Shown here: piece by piece, positions 45,270 to 56,299 of the stretch
How the letters are laid out: every line of letters starts with the position of its first letter
How positions within the stretch are numbered: the stretch's first letter is position 1
NCBI GenBank assembly: GCA_030407005.1
Contig: JAUDYN010000001.1
Coordinates: forward strand, 558,001-622,000
DNA: 64,000 bases
Reading direction: 5' to 3'
DNA from: Desarmillaria ectypa
Lineage: Eukaryota; Basidiomycota; Agaricomycetes; Agaricales; Physalacriaceae
The notes under the pieces: generated by a model
The model's input: the letters and a program-made list of their open reading frames with translations, nothing else
What the model was told of the DNA's origin: nothing
Databases searched by the model: none
Program-made: the position numbers and the translations under genes

Positions 45270-46320
45270 ATGGATAAACAAGCCACCCATATCTGCAATA
45301 CTATGTTCATCCTATTTGGCAATGAGGGAATGCATGGAATGATAGTAGTTGTATGTGGTGATGATTGTCAGTGAAAGAGATGAGATGCACAGCAAGTTTC
45401 CTAGCTGTTTGCTATTTCATTCAGCATGCTAGGGTAATGTCAGACAATCCACTCTGAAAATCAGGATTCCTTTGACAGTTCACCCCTGCTAGAATGCACC
45501 CTTAAATAAGAGAAACCAGTATATCACATGCTCTACTATCTGAGAACATAATATAGCTAAAGTGGTAGTTGCTACTTTCCTGCAAATCATTACATCATGA
45601 TCTTATCTGTTTCATGATCCTTCTTTAATGTTGCAATTACAGTAGCTTCTATACAATCACTCTATTGTACATATTGGCATAGAATTAATCCATCTGCCTA
45701 CTGTGCCACACCTCATATCTGCTAATCATCTAGAGATATATAATAAGGCTTCTATATCTTTGAGACTGGAATTCTGCAATGTATCACTGCAATTATTTTG
45801 ACTATTTGACTGACCTTATTTCCAGGATATTAAGACAATCCTCTAACTCCAAGTCCCTGACTTGCTGTACATACTCTGTCTCCTTCACTTTAACAAACTT
45901 AGTGCTATCTAAACTTTTCTGTTTCTTCTGAATTGTTCACAGTATTTCCTCCATAGAGCAAGCCCTGAAACACTTCACATCTTGAAAATGTGTGTCAATA
46001 CCTGGCTTGTCAGGATTGCAATTATCAGAGCCTTTTGCTACCTCAACAGTGCCCACCTTTGAGGCACAAAGTTCCTCTGAGATTATATACTGAGGGTCAA
46101 CAAAGAGGATGATCTTGATCATGCTGAAATATTGTTGACCAGATTCTCAACTCTGACTGTCAATGACTGCCAGTCCATGATCAGTTCTACAGTAGAATCT
46201 GAAGTGCTATCTGAAAAATGTGCTTTATTTTCTTGATCCTCAACCTGCTGAACAGGTGAAGCAGGTGACAAATGTCTCATGACTAAAGTATTGTCACACT
46301 GCAAGGCCTGAGAATGTTCA
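45270..46320. other. CpG-poor DNA containing a copy of euchromatic sequence
   Basis: 45,281-45,430 matches 40,226-40,380 in order (for example GAGGGAATGCATGGAATGAT against GAGGGGATGCATGGAGTGAT), with former CpGs changed to TG or CA. The rest has no recognisable gene. Confidence 0.5.
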
Positions 46321-46561
46321 TATTGTGAAAAATGGAGGATAAGTAGATCAGTTCATTCCCAGTTAGTACATATATAGTGTTAGGCTAATAGTATTGCTGA
46401 GCTCTGCAAATGCATGCAGATATACACTACTGTACCTACTTATATACTAAATACTACTTTACTGGAATCTTCTACAAGTTTCCTAATATTTCCCTCTTAA
46501 TCAGCAAGCTTGGTGTGATGCTGGATTGCTATCATCTTGGCTCAACTCTCAAATTCCAACA
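46321..46561 (-). repeat. solo LTR, family D, CpG-decayed copy
   Basis: Reverse complement of the 43,652 LTR, flanked by GTTCA on both sides (46,316-46,320 and 46,562-46,566). CCGAG in the other copy reads CCAAG here and CCGG reads CCAG. Confidence 0.85.
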
Positions 46562-47740
46562 GTTCAGAAGATGTGACCAGACTGGATAGCCAATGTGAGG
46601 AGTCTGGAGAAGTGTATTTGGTCAGAACTACACTTGCAGCAGTTCAGCTGTTGATGGAGAAAGGCAAAGAATGAGGTAGATTATCCACTAATAGAGGTGA
46701 CAAGGAGGATACATTTAGGCTCTCTCTCTCCTGGTTTCTGGCAGGTGTACTATTTGGGTGGGAATGAGGGAATGGTACTGCTATCATTGGCATATCATAT
46801 GAATAAGGAGTATTTCCTGCAGATGAAGATTTCTGTTTTGCTTGTCTGAAGATCATGATACCATCAGCAGCTTTTCACAAGCATCATTTATTCAATCAAC
46901 ACTTGCAGCACTTCACTTTGCCACCTGACTCTATGTATTCACAGTGATACTTTCCCTGGCATCTATCACACTGAGTTCACAGTAATAAGTAGAGGAAAAG
47001 TGTAAATTAAAAAAGTGCATACAGGATGGGGATTGAGAACAGGGATCACATCCCAATCCATGATTGTGACCTGGTTGGAGATCTTTCTGTTACTCAAAAT
47101 TCTCTCTTTCATTTTCTTCACACTCAAGAATATAATCTACAACCAAAAATTATCTATAAGAAGCAATTGAGCTGTTGGAAGGTGCTTATTATCTATAGAA
47201 CTGATGAGCACCTTTAATGCTACCAACTGTTCTTCACTTGGTCCAAAGCTTGGTAAGCTGTCCCTAAGATCTCTAATCTGGAAATTTTTCAATGATAATA
47301 TATGTGGCCTATCAAAAATGAATACTATATCTTATTAAGATGAAAGGGTGTACATTCAGAAAGCACTAGGACAGAGCCATCTAGCCTCTGATTCATGGAC
47401 TGGTCATAGCAGGTAAGATGCAAAGGTTGCTCAAGCATAGTACATACTTACAAACCACTGAGCAGAAGGTTTTCTTTTCATTTTCAGGTGGTGCTGAGAG
47501 GTATAGAGTATATTCCAGGGCTTCTTGCATGCAAAAAGATGTGCTTATGTTATTGATATCTGGATAACTTTCTGGCATAATAACACCTGTTAAAAAAGAC
47601 TATATTGAGCTTTGAGTGTCCACTCAAAGGCTGAAAAAGACTTGGATGAATTACAAGGGAGATAAGATGAGGATTGTTCACTTACATTGTCTCTGGTATT
47701 ATGCTTAGTACTAGCCAAGTTTGTATCTATAGAGAGTGAG
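46562..47740. other. decayed DNA, no gene seen
   Basis: Short frames only. The minus strand at 46,644-46,856 has a Ser/Pro-rich protein-like reading that could be a dead host exon. Confidence 0.35.
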
Positions 47741-48123
47741 TGTTAGGACCCAATTCACATGTGATCTTGAGACCAAATGCTAATTGGCAGGCTGTCTTAT
47801 GTTCAGACAATCACCCTATGTGGGAAAGCAGTGGAGGTCTTTAGAAGAGTGGAGAATGGTATATATATTAAGTTTAGTTAAAAGATGCAGAACATACATA
47901 ATAAGTGCCTAACTTATATACTGAAAACTAGGAGACTAATAATAGAGTCATTTGTATGTATGTGGTGCATGAACCATATGTTTGTCATATTACTATGGTC
48001 AGATGGCAGAATGGGGTGACAGTATGAGTAGATCAATGGAGCTTATCAATGAGCAAGAGATGTTTGATGAGGATAGCAATAAGATGTTGTGATTAAGATA
48101 AGGAAAATGGAAAAATCATAATA
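47741..48123 (-). repeat. 3' LTR of element B (383 bp)
   Basis: TGTTAGGACC...AATCATAATA. It abuts a polypurine tract on the minus strand (48,124-48,136, AACAAGGGGATAA). The sequence differs from the A LTRs except at the ends, so B is a related but distinct subfamily. Confidence 0.7.
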
Positions 48124-48524
48124 TTATCCCCTTGTTAAAGCAGTCATCCTGACTGCTAAGGCTCTTCTTGCAGAGTTTTGAGTTGCAAAGTAACTTGGTC
48201 AACCTAATATTACTTGATTAGTGCTTTCTATTGGTTTTGGTCTGGATTAATGATCCATTTCTGGAACCTATCCTTTCACTAGATGAGGTATGTGATGTCA
48301 CTATTGTCAGAGTATTCATGGTCAAATATCTTGACCACCATTTTTTTGTTAGTTATAATTTTAGCAGAGTGTAGGGTTCAGTTAATATTCTTCTCATACT
48401 CTGTGATTGCTTTCTGGGCATTGCCTATCTCCATATCTCAGACCCAGGAGTTGTATTTCTGAGTTCATTCTTTTCACTTGATGAAGTAGTCTATGACTTT
48501 CTTTGATGGCTGTCCTCTTTTTCC

Positions 48525-51285
48525 TCATACACTGCAGGTTTGTGAATCTAGCACTTCTTCAATTTCATACTCCTCCTGTCCATCAACAAGGTCTGGTGGC
48601 AGGGGTGGTGGCTGCTGTTGATTAGGGAAGGTGGGTGGGATATATGGTGTCAACAATTTCTCATTGAACCAGGGATGAATTTTCCAGTATGATGATAACT
48701 TCAATTTGTATGCCAAAGTACTGGCTTTCTCAAGGATCATGAATGGTCCCATTTGTTTGTCATCAAGCTTCTTCTTGGGCCAGGGGAGGTGAAGGTTGGC
48801 TGTATCAAGCCAGACCTTGTCACCTACTTGGTATTCCCATGCTGTCTGCTTTCCTTTGTCATATTGACATTTCATTTGCATCACCACTTTTTCTAGTGCA
48901 TCATATGCTTCCTTGTGAACTTGCACCATGGTTTTGGTAAATTCCATGGTGGCCAGGTTTGCAAATAGAGTCATTCAGCTAGAGTCAGAGATAATTTATG
49001 GATTTCTTCCATATAAAGTTATAAAGGGGCTTTTGCCCATGGCTGAGTAGATTCAATTATTATGAGCGAATTCTGCTAAGGATAACCACTCATTCCAATC
49101 TGTTTGTCAGTGATTAATAAAGATCCAGAGATATTTTTCAATCTCCTGGTTAACATGTTCCATTTGTTCATTCATCTGTGGATGATAAGTGGTGGATGCA
49201 TTTTGGAAAATATTGAGCATCTAGTATAATTCCTTTATAAAGATCAAGATGAATTGTGATTCTCAATCTGAGATAAAATTCTATGGCATTCCATGTTTTG
49301 CATATACATGATTGTGAAGTATCCATGCCCATCCTTCTGCAGATAATTCTTCATGATAGGCTATTGGAATGATTGCCTTGGAGAATCAATCTATGATTAC
49401 CAGCAGAGTATCATAGCCATCCAATTCTGGGAGTCCAGTGATCATGTCGACTGAGATATAGGTTTATAGAGATATGGGGATAGTATTTGGATGAAGGGAG
49501 GATGCTTTTGCTTGTGTATTGCTCTTTGTTCACTGATAAGTTTCACATTTTTTAATGTACTTTTCTATGTTCTTTCTCAATTTCAGCCACTAATATTCTT
49601 GAAGTATCATTTTAGCCATTTTGACTATACCTGGGTGTTCAGCCATAATATGATCATGACATCAGAAAATAATTTCTCCTCATAGATTGTTATCTCATGG
49701 AATATAGATGCATCTATTATAATACAGGATTCTGTTTTCTTGCATAATTCCTCTTTCATGATTGAGAGACTTAGCAATTCCTTGGTTCCATTATTCCTTA
49801 TGTTATGTGACATCTTTGATATGTTCAATAAGCTTGTTTGTTGTGGATAGAATGAGTGCTCAGAAATGTTCAGAAGTGAGGATGACTACATTGTGATTAT
49901 CCTGTTTTCCTTTGTTATGATCATCTTATCAACTGAGTAAGTCAGCCTTTCTGTTTGCAGTTCCCACCTTGTGTTGGAGAGTAAAATAGTATTCAGCCAA
50001 CTCTGTGACCCATCAAGCTTGTTGATGGTTCAGCTTCTGGGGTTTCTGGAAATACTGGAGGTTCTGATGATCCCTCCAGATTTCAACTTCTTTCTTTGCA
50101 CCCATTAGGTAATGATGCCATTCTTCTAATGCAAGCATTATGGCCAGCAACTCTTTGTTATAGATTTTATAGTTATGTTTGGTGGCTGTTAATGCTTTGG
50201 ACATGAAGATGACCAGCCTCCATTTCTCATTCTGCTCCTAACTCAGGACAGCACCAATAGCTTCATCACTCAAATCAGCTTCCACTCAGAACTTTCCTTC
50301 ATTGGAAGAGATTATCAAGATAACATTCATCATTATCTGTAGTTTAAGCTGGGTGAATGCTTGTTCCTGCTCCAGTCTCCAACTCTATTTGGCTTTTCCA
50401 GTGAGTTGTATAAGAGGTCATACTATTTTAGAATCATTGCATATGAATTTCCAGTAGAAATTTGTAAAGCCAAGAAAAGACTGAAGTTCCTTTTTCTTGG
50501 TTAGAGTGGGCCATTCTACAATTCCTGCTACTTTGACAGGATCCATGTGGATGGCATCTTAGCTGATGATGACCCCTAAGTATTTGGTTTCAAGTACTTC
50601 AAACCTGCATTTTTCTGCCTTGAGGAATAATTTCTTTTCTTGCAGACATTAGAGAACTTGTCATACTATGTGTTGATGCTTGTCTAATCCCTTTGTGAAG
50701 ATGAGGATATCATCAAGGTAGATGGTTACTTTTTCTCTGGCAATTAGATCTTTAAAGATGCCATTCATCATCCACTGGAAGGTGGCTGGTGAATTTGTGA
50801 GTCCAAAGAACATGACAGTGGGCTCAAACAACCCTCAGTTAGTTTGAAATGCAGCTTTCTCTTCATCTCCTTTACATATGCAGACATTGTTATATTCCCA
50901 TCAAACATCTAGCTTGGAGAAATATTTTGCTCCTTATAACTTGTCAATAAGTTCCAATATCAGGGAAAGAGGGTAATGGTTTTTTATGGTCATCTTATTC
51001 AGTTTTTAGTAGTCCTGAATGGGATAAAGAGAACTGTCTTTCTTTTTTACAAAAAGAAAGAGGAAGCAAAGAGGGATTTAGAAGGACAGATTCATCCTGT
51101 ATCCAAGTTCTCATCCAAGAACTTGTCAAGTTGGTCTTGCTCATTTCAATTGAGCAGGTAGACTTTACAGTCTAATGTAGATTTCACATTTGAGACTAGT
51201 TCAATAGCATAGTCCCAAGATTCTCATTCTGGAAGTTTGTCAAAGCTTTCCTTAGAGAATAGATCTCTAAAGCTTTGATATTGAG
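48525..51285 (-). pseudogene. pol remnant of element B (RT, RNase H, integrase, chromodomain)
   Basis: Pieces in order on the minus strand: RT from 51,285 with many stops; RNase H near 50,204-49,930 (NYKIYNKELLAIMLALEEWH, then KADLLSR); integrase near 49,830-48,975. The integrase C-terminus at 48,974-48,525 has GDKVWLDTANLHL, GPFMILEKAS and the chromodomain start EYEIEEVLDS. A second chromo-like segment lies near 48,340. The sequence matches element A domain by domain with many transitions. Confidence 0.8.
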
Positions 51286-51702
51286 TGTTACGGCCTTGTC
51301 TATCATGTGACTTGGGACATAAGCTTTGGTCTCTATGAGCTGCTTCGCATTCGGGCAGTCACTCATTGTAGAGACTTGGGCTAAGTCTTTGGTGTATGAA
51401 TAGAAAGTATATGAATGTAATTTAGTTGAAAGATAGAGTACAATGGTGTAGTTTACTCTACTTATATACTGTATGTATGGCATTATATTTAGATGAAACA
51501 GTATGGTCCATGCAGGAATGGTGTTGAAGTGGGGTGGTCCTGGAAGGATCATAGTCTAATGAGAACAGTTTGGGGTAACTATGGATGAGAATGAGGGTGG
51601 AGGTCGGTGAGTGTGTCAATACGAAGTGCAGACTGTGGCTGATTAGATGGCTGAGTCATGGATATGACTCAGATAAGATAAGATAATGGAAAAATCATAA
51701 CA
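51286..51702 (-). repeat. 3' LTR of element A (417 bp)
   Basis: Plus-strand ends are TGTTACGGCC and AATCATAACA. It is adjacent to the polypurine tract AACAAGGGGGTAA (51,703-51,715, minus strand). Confidence 0.92.
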
Positions 51703-51800
51703 TTACCCCCTTGTTAAAGCAGTCTTCCTGACTGCTAAGGCTCTTCTTCAGGGGCATCGAGTTGTGTTTCGATTTGACTGATCCAGTACTGATCAATCAG

Positions 51801-53484
51801 TCATTTCCATATGTCTTTGTCAGGGTTAATGATCCATTTTTTATGTCCATCCTTGCATTGAGCCAAGTATGCGACATTGCTATTGTCTGAGTATTTGTGG
51901 TCTAAGATCCTGACCATTACTTTGTCCTTGGTTGTGATTTTTGGAGTGTATAAGGCATGGTTTATGTTAGCCTTATATTCTTGGATCGCTTCCATCATGT
52001 TCATCATCTCTGATTCTCAAACCCATGAATTGTGTTCCCTGGTTCATCCTTTCCATTTGACCAAGTAGTCAATGGCTTCCTTGGAAGGTTGTCTGCATTT
52101 GGAGCATACCTTGCATATGTGTGAATCCAGAACTTCTTCGATTTCATACTCCTCTTGACCATTGACGAGGTCTGGAGGAGGAGGTGGCAGTTGCTGTTGA
52201 TTGGGGAAATCGGGCAGGATATAGGGAGTCAACAATTTCTCATTGAATCAAGGGTGAATCTTCCAATGAGGCAGTAGTTTTAGCTTGTATGCTGCCACTC
52301 CAGACTTTTCAATGATCTCAAACAGTTCTGTTCATTTATCATCAAGCTTCTTCTTTGGTCATGGAAGATGAAGGTTGGTGGTATCAAGCCATACCTTATC
52401 ACCAATTTGATAGTCCCATGGTGACTGTTTCCTTTTGTCATATTGTGCCTTCATTTGCATTGCTGCTTTTTCCAAAGTATTGTGGACTTCCTTATGGACC
52501 TTGGCCATTGTTTCAGTGAAGTCAACAGCTGCGGGATTCGCAAAGCTGGTTTTTTGGATTGACTCAGGGATGAGTCAGAGATTTCATCTATAGAGGACCA
52601 TGAAGGGACTTTTGCCTGTAGCCAAATGGACTTGGTTGTTATGGGCAAATTCTGCAAGGGGTAACCATGTGACTCAGTCAGTTTGTCAATGGTTGACAAA
52701 GATACGAAGGTATTTTTCAACCTCCTGGTTGACTCTCTCTGTCTGTCCATCTGTCTGTGGATGGTAAGTTTTGGGTGATATTGAGCATCCAGTATAGTTC
52801 TTTCATGAACATTGATATGAACTGTGGTCCTCAATCTGAGATGACCACTTGTGGCATACCATGTTTGGTGTATACATAGTTTTGGAGCATTAAAGCCCAT
52901 CCTTCAGCAGATAATTCTTCATTGCATGGAATGAGAATTATATTCTTGGAGAATCAGTCAACAATGACCAATAATGTGTCAAATCCTTCAGATTCGGGAA
53001 GTCTGGTGACCATATCAACCAAGATATGTGTCTATGGAGTGTCGGGGATCGTGTTTGGGTGAAGAGGTGCTGCCTTAGCATGTGTATCGCTCTTCATTCC
53101 TTGACAAGTTTTACATCTCTTGACATAGGCTTCTATCATCTGTTTCATCTTCAGCCACCAATATTCTCATAATACAAGTTCTTTGGTCTTGGCTATGTCT
53201 GGATGTCCAGCCATGATATGGTCATGACATTGCACAATAATATCACCACAAAGGAAAGTATCTTGGGGAATATAGATCCTTCCATCATACCATAGGATTT
53301 CCTGGTCCTGTGTAATCCCTCTTTCATGGTTAAGGGATTTCTCTATCCCTTGATCCCACTGAGACTTTTGTCATGTTGCATCTCTTATATGCATGAGTCA
53401 TTCCTCAGTTGTGGGCAGTATTAATGCCTGGAAGTGCTCAGGAGAAAGGACAATCACATCTTGATTGCCCTGATCATGATCATC
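51801..53484 (-). pseudogene. integrase with tandem chromo-like C-terminus (element A)
   Basis: H2C2 zinc finger: CHDHIMAGHPD and CKTCQGMKSD (about 53,225-53,085). Catalytic core: ILVDMVTRLPES with its Asp and VISD before a stop; core frames are interrupted. Then the GPY-like region, NEKLLTPYILP near 52,240, and the chromodomain EYEIEEVLDS through IDYLVKWKG with HNSWV (about 52,160-52,020). A second module, VMVRILDHKYSDNSNVAYLA to KKWIINPDK (about 51,920-51,810), resembles another chromo fold. Chromodomains steer integration to histone-marked chromatin. Confidence 0.8.
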
Positions 53485-53844
53485 TTATCGACTGAGAAGA
53501 TCTGCTTTTTTGTTGGCAATTCCGGCTTTATGTTGAAGGACAAAGTGGTATTCTGCCAATTCTGTGACCCACCGAGCTTGTCGGTGGTTCAGTTTCTGTA
53601 GTTTCCGGAAGTATTGGAGATTCTGGTGGTCTGTCCAGATCTCAATGATTTCTTTGGTGCCCATAAGGTAATGTCGCCATTCTTCTAAGGCCAGCATGAT
53701 GGCCAGCAACTCCTTGTCATAGATTTTGTAGTTGTGTTTGGTGACTGTCAATGCTTTTGACATGAAGGCGACAGGCCTCCATTTGCCATTCTGTTCTTGG
53801 CTTAGAACAGCTCCAATGGCTCTGTCATTGGTGTCTGCCTCCAC
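53485..53844 (-). pseudogene. RNase H domain (element A)
   Basis: Open frame with EADTNDRAIGAVLSQEQNGK, NYKIYDKELLAIMLALEEWR, IWTDHQNLQYF and KADLLSR, the usual Ty3/gypsy RNase H order. It is separated from the RT frame upstream by a single in-frame stop (TGA in place of an expected Trp or Arg codon). Confidence 0.85.
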
Positions 53845-54840
53845 TCAAAACTTTCTGTCATCAGAGGGAATTGTTAGAACTACATTCGTCATCATCAACT
53901 TCTTGAGTTGTGTGAATGCCTGTTCCTGGTCGGGTCCCCATGTCCAGTCTACTTTTCCAGTTAGCTGGGTAAGGGGACATACAATCTTGGAATAGTCGTG
54001 AATGAACTTGCAATAGAAGTTTGTAAAGCCTAAGAAGGATTGGAGTTTCTTCTTTTTTGTTGGAGTGGGCCACTCCACTATTCTGGCAATCTTCACTGGG
54101 TCCATGCAGATTGCATCTTCACTGATGATGACCCCAAGGTATTTGGTTTCTAATACCTCAAACTCGCATTTCTCAGCTTTGAGGAACAACTTATTCTCTT
54201 GGAGACATTGTAAGACTTGTCGAATGATGATTTGATGTTCTGACAAGGATTTTGTGAATATAAGGATATCATCAAGGTAAATAGTGACTTTTCCTCTGGC
54301 AATTAAATCCTTAAAGATGTTGTTCATCATCCACTGGAATGTGGCTGGTGAATTGTAAGGCCAAAGAATATGACTATAGGCTCAAAGAGCCCTTGGTTAG
54401 TTCTGAATGTGGCCTTTTCTTCATCTCCATCTCGGATGCATACGTTGTTGTATCCCTATCAAACATCCAACTTGGAGAAGTACTTGGCTCCATGTAGCTT
54501 GTCAATGAGTTTGGAGATCAAGGGAAGTGGATATTGATTCTTGATCATCATTTCATTTAGTTTTTGGTAATCCTGAACAGGTCATAAAGATCTGTCCTTT
54601 TTCTTGATGAAGAAGAAGGGAGAGGTGAAGGGGGATTTGGAAGGTCAGATTCTTCTAGAGTCGAGATTTTCATCAAGGAACTTGTCGAGTTGTTCCTGTT
54701 CATTTCGGTTGAGGGGATAGACTTTGCAGTCTAACATGGATTTTGCATTGGGAGTGAGCTTGATGGCATGGTCCTAGGGTTGTCGTTTGGGTAAATTGTC
54801 AAAGCTCTCTTTTGAGAATAAATCTCTAAAGCATTGATAC
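53845..54840 (-). pseudogene. reverse transcriptase (element A)
   Basis: Readable blocks: PVQDYQKLNEMMIKNQYPLP, ISKLIDKLHGAKYFSKLDV, YNNVCIRDGDEEKATFRTNQ, then a frameshift, then IYLDDILIF (YLDD catalytic box near 54,282-54,271) and KYLGVIISEDAICMDPVKIA. Several Arg or Trp codons are now stops, as CpG or methylation decay predicts. Confidence 0.88.
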
Positions 54841-55073
54841 TAAGGAGGCATGAGCTTCTCAAAAGTCTGTTTTGGTTTTTCTACATTTGCAGCTGCCACC
54901 AGTTCATTTGTGTGGTGAACTGCTTGAAGAATGATTTCTTCCTGCATGTTTACCGCTAGAATGGTCTCACCTTCTTCTAGCTCTTTATCCCATCTGTCTT
55001 CTTCATTGGAGTCAGGGAGCATAAAGTGGTTTTTTATGCAATGACATTGTCTGAATGTCATGGTTCCTGATTT

Positions 55074-55400
55074 TCAGTTGACGAGTGGGTTGTAGCATTT
55101 CAGCCAGTCATGGCCCAAGTATATGGTCTTGGAGCCTAAGTCAGTGACCGCAAGGTCAATTTGTTTGATGTGGTCTCTGATGGTCATCTGGAGTTCCATG
55201 AATTCAGTTACATTGCCCATCTTGTTACAGGTACCATCTATGTTATATATGGGTATGGGAGATGCAGCTTTTTGGGTATCCAACTGGTGTTGTTGGACAT
55301 AGGTTTGGTTGATAGAGCTGCCTGTACAGCCACTATCCAACAATGCTTGGGTTGTCAACATCTTCTTTCCTGTGCAAGGAGAGAGCTGGATATCCACCAA
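55074..55400 (-). pseudogene. aspartic protease (element A)
   Basis: Frame with ALLDSGCTGSSINQTY; DSG is the catalytic triad (about 55,337-55,329). Followed by IYLGHDWLKCYNPLVN, the typical flap-to-end of retropepsins in this clade. Confidence 0.82.
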
Positions 55401-56299
55401 AAGTCTTGGCCTGAACTTTTGGTTCTGCAGATATACCAGATCAGTTTGTGGAGTTCATAGAGAATTTCTCAATCTGCACTTTCTTTCAAGTGCTGGATCA
55501 ATTCATCAGTGATTTCTCCAAGTCATTTGAGATGAACCCAAATGGAAAGGACAGCTTTAGCAGTGGCAATGTCCTTGGTGGTGCAGACTGCACGAAGTGT
55601 CCAGTCAATTCCAAATGGTTTGCACTATATGTGATTGAGTTTTGGTACCCCCTTGTTAGGCAGGATTTTGGGTTTCAGTGCTTCCTGAATAGGCAAGACT
55701 TTGGGTTTTGGTGCCTCCATAACTGGCAGGACTTTGGTTCTGGACTGTTTTGCTTTCCATTGTAGGAAAGCCATGTCATCCTCTTCATTGGGTACTTTGA
55801 CAATGGTGGTTTTTCTGGTACTGTGCCCCCTCTTTACTGCCTGGGCGCTAGCAGCTTTCTCCTGTTCTTCAGCTTAAGTTCACTCAGGAACTTACACAGA
55901 CTCAGAAGGAGTCTGGGTCCGGTTTGAGGTTTCTGGGGTTCCACTTATACTATCTGATCCAGCAGAGTACTTAGCCTTTGCATCCAGGGCAAATCTAGTC
56001 AGCATTGCCTGTGGCTCCATGCTGGTCTGTTCTCCCACTAGACCAGATAGTGCATGGCTCTGATCCTGGCCTTGGTGAGAGGCTCTCTTTTCCCCTGCTG
56101 ACTCTGGCAAGGCTGTTGGACTTGCCTCCCAACTCATTAGGAGTACTGGGGATTTTGGACTTCTGGGAGGCCCAAAGGAGTCCCACCTACTATCCTCTGC
56201 CCATGATTGGTTTCCCAATCATGTATCTGGTGAGCTAAGCTTGGTGGACTTCGTGGTAGTGCCAGCACCATCTGGCACATCCTGTGCCTCATCAGGGGT

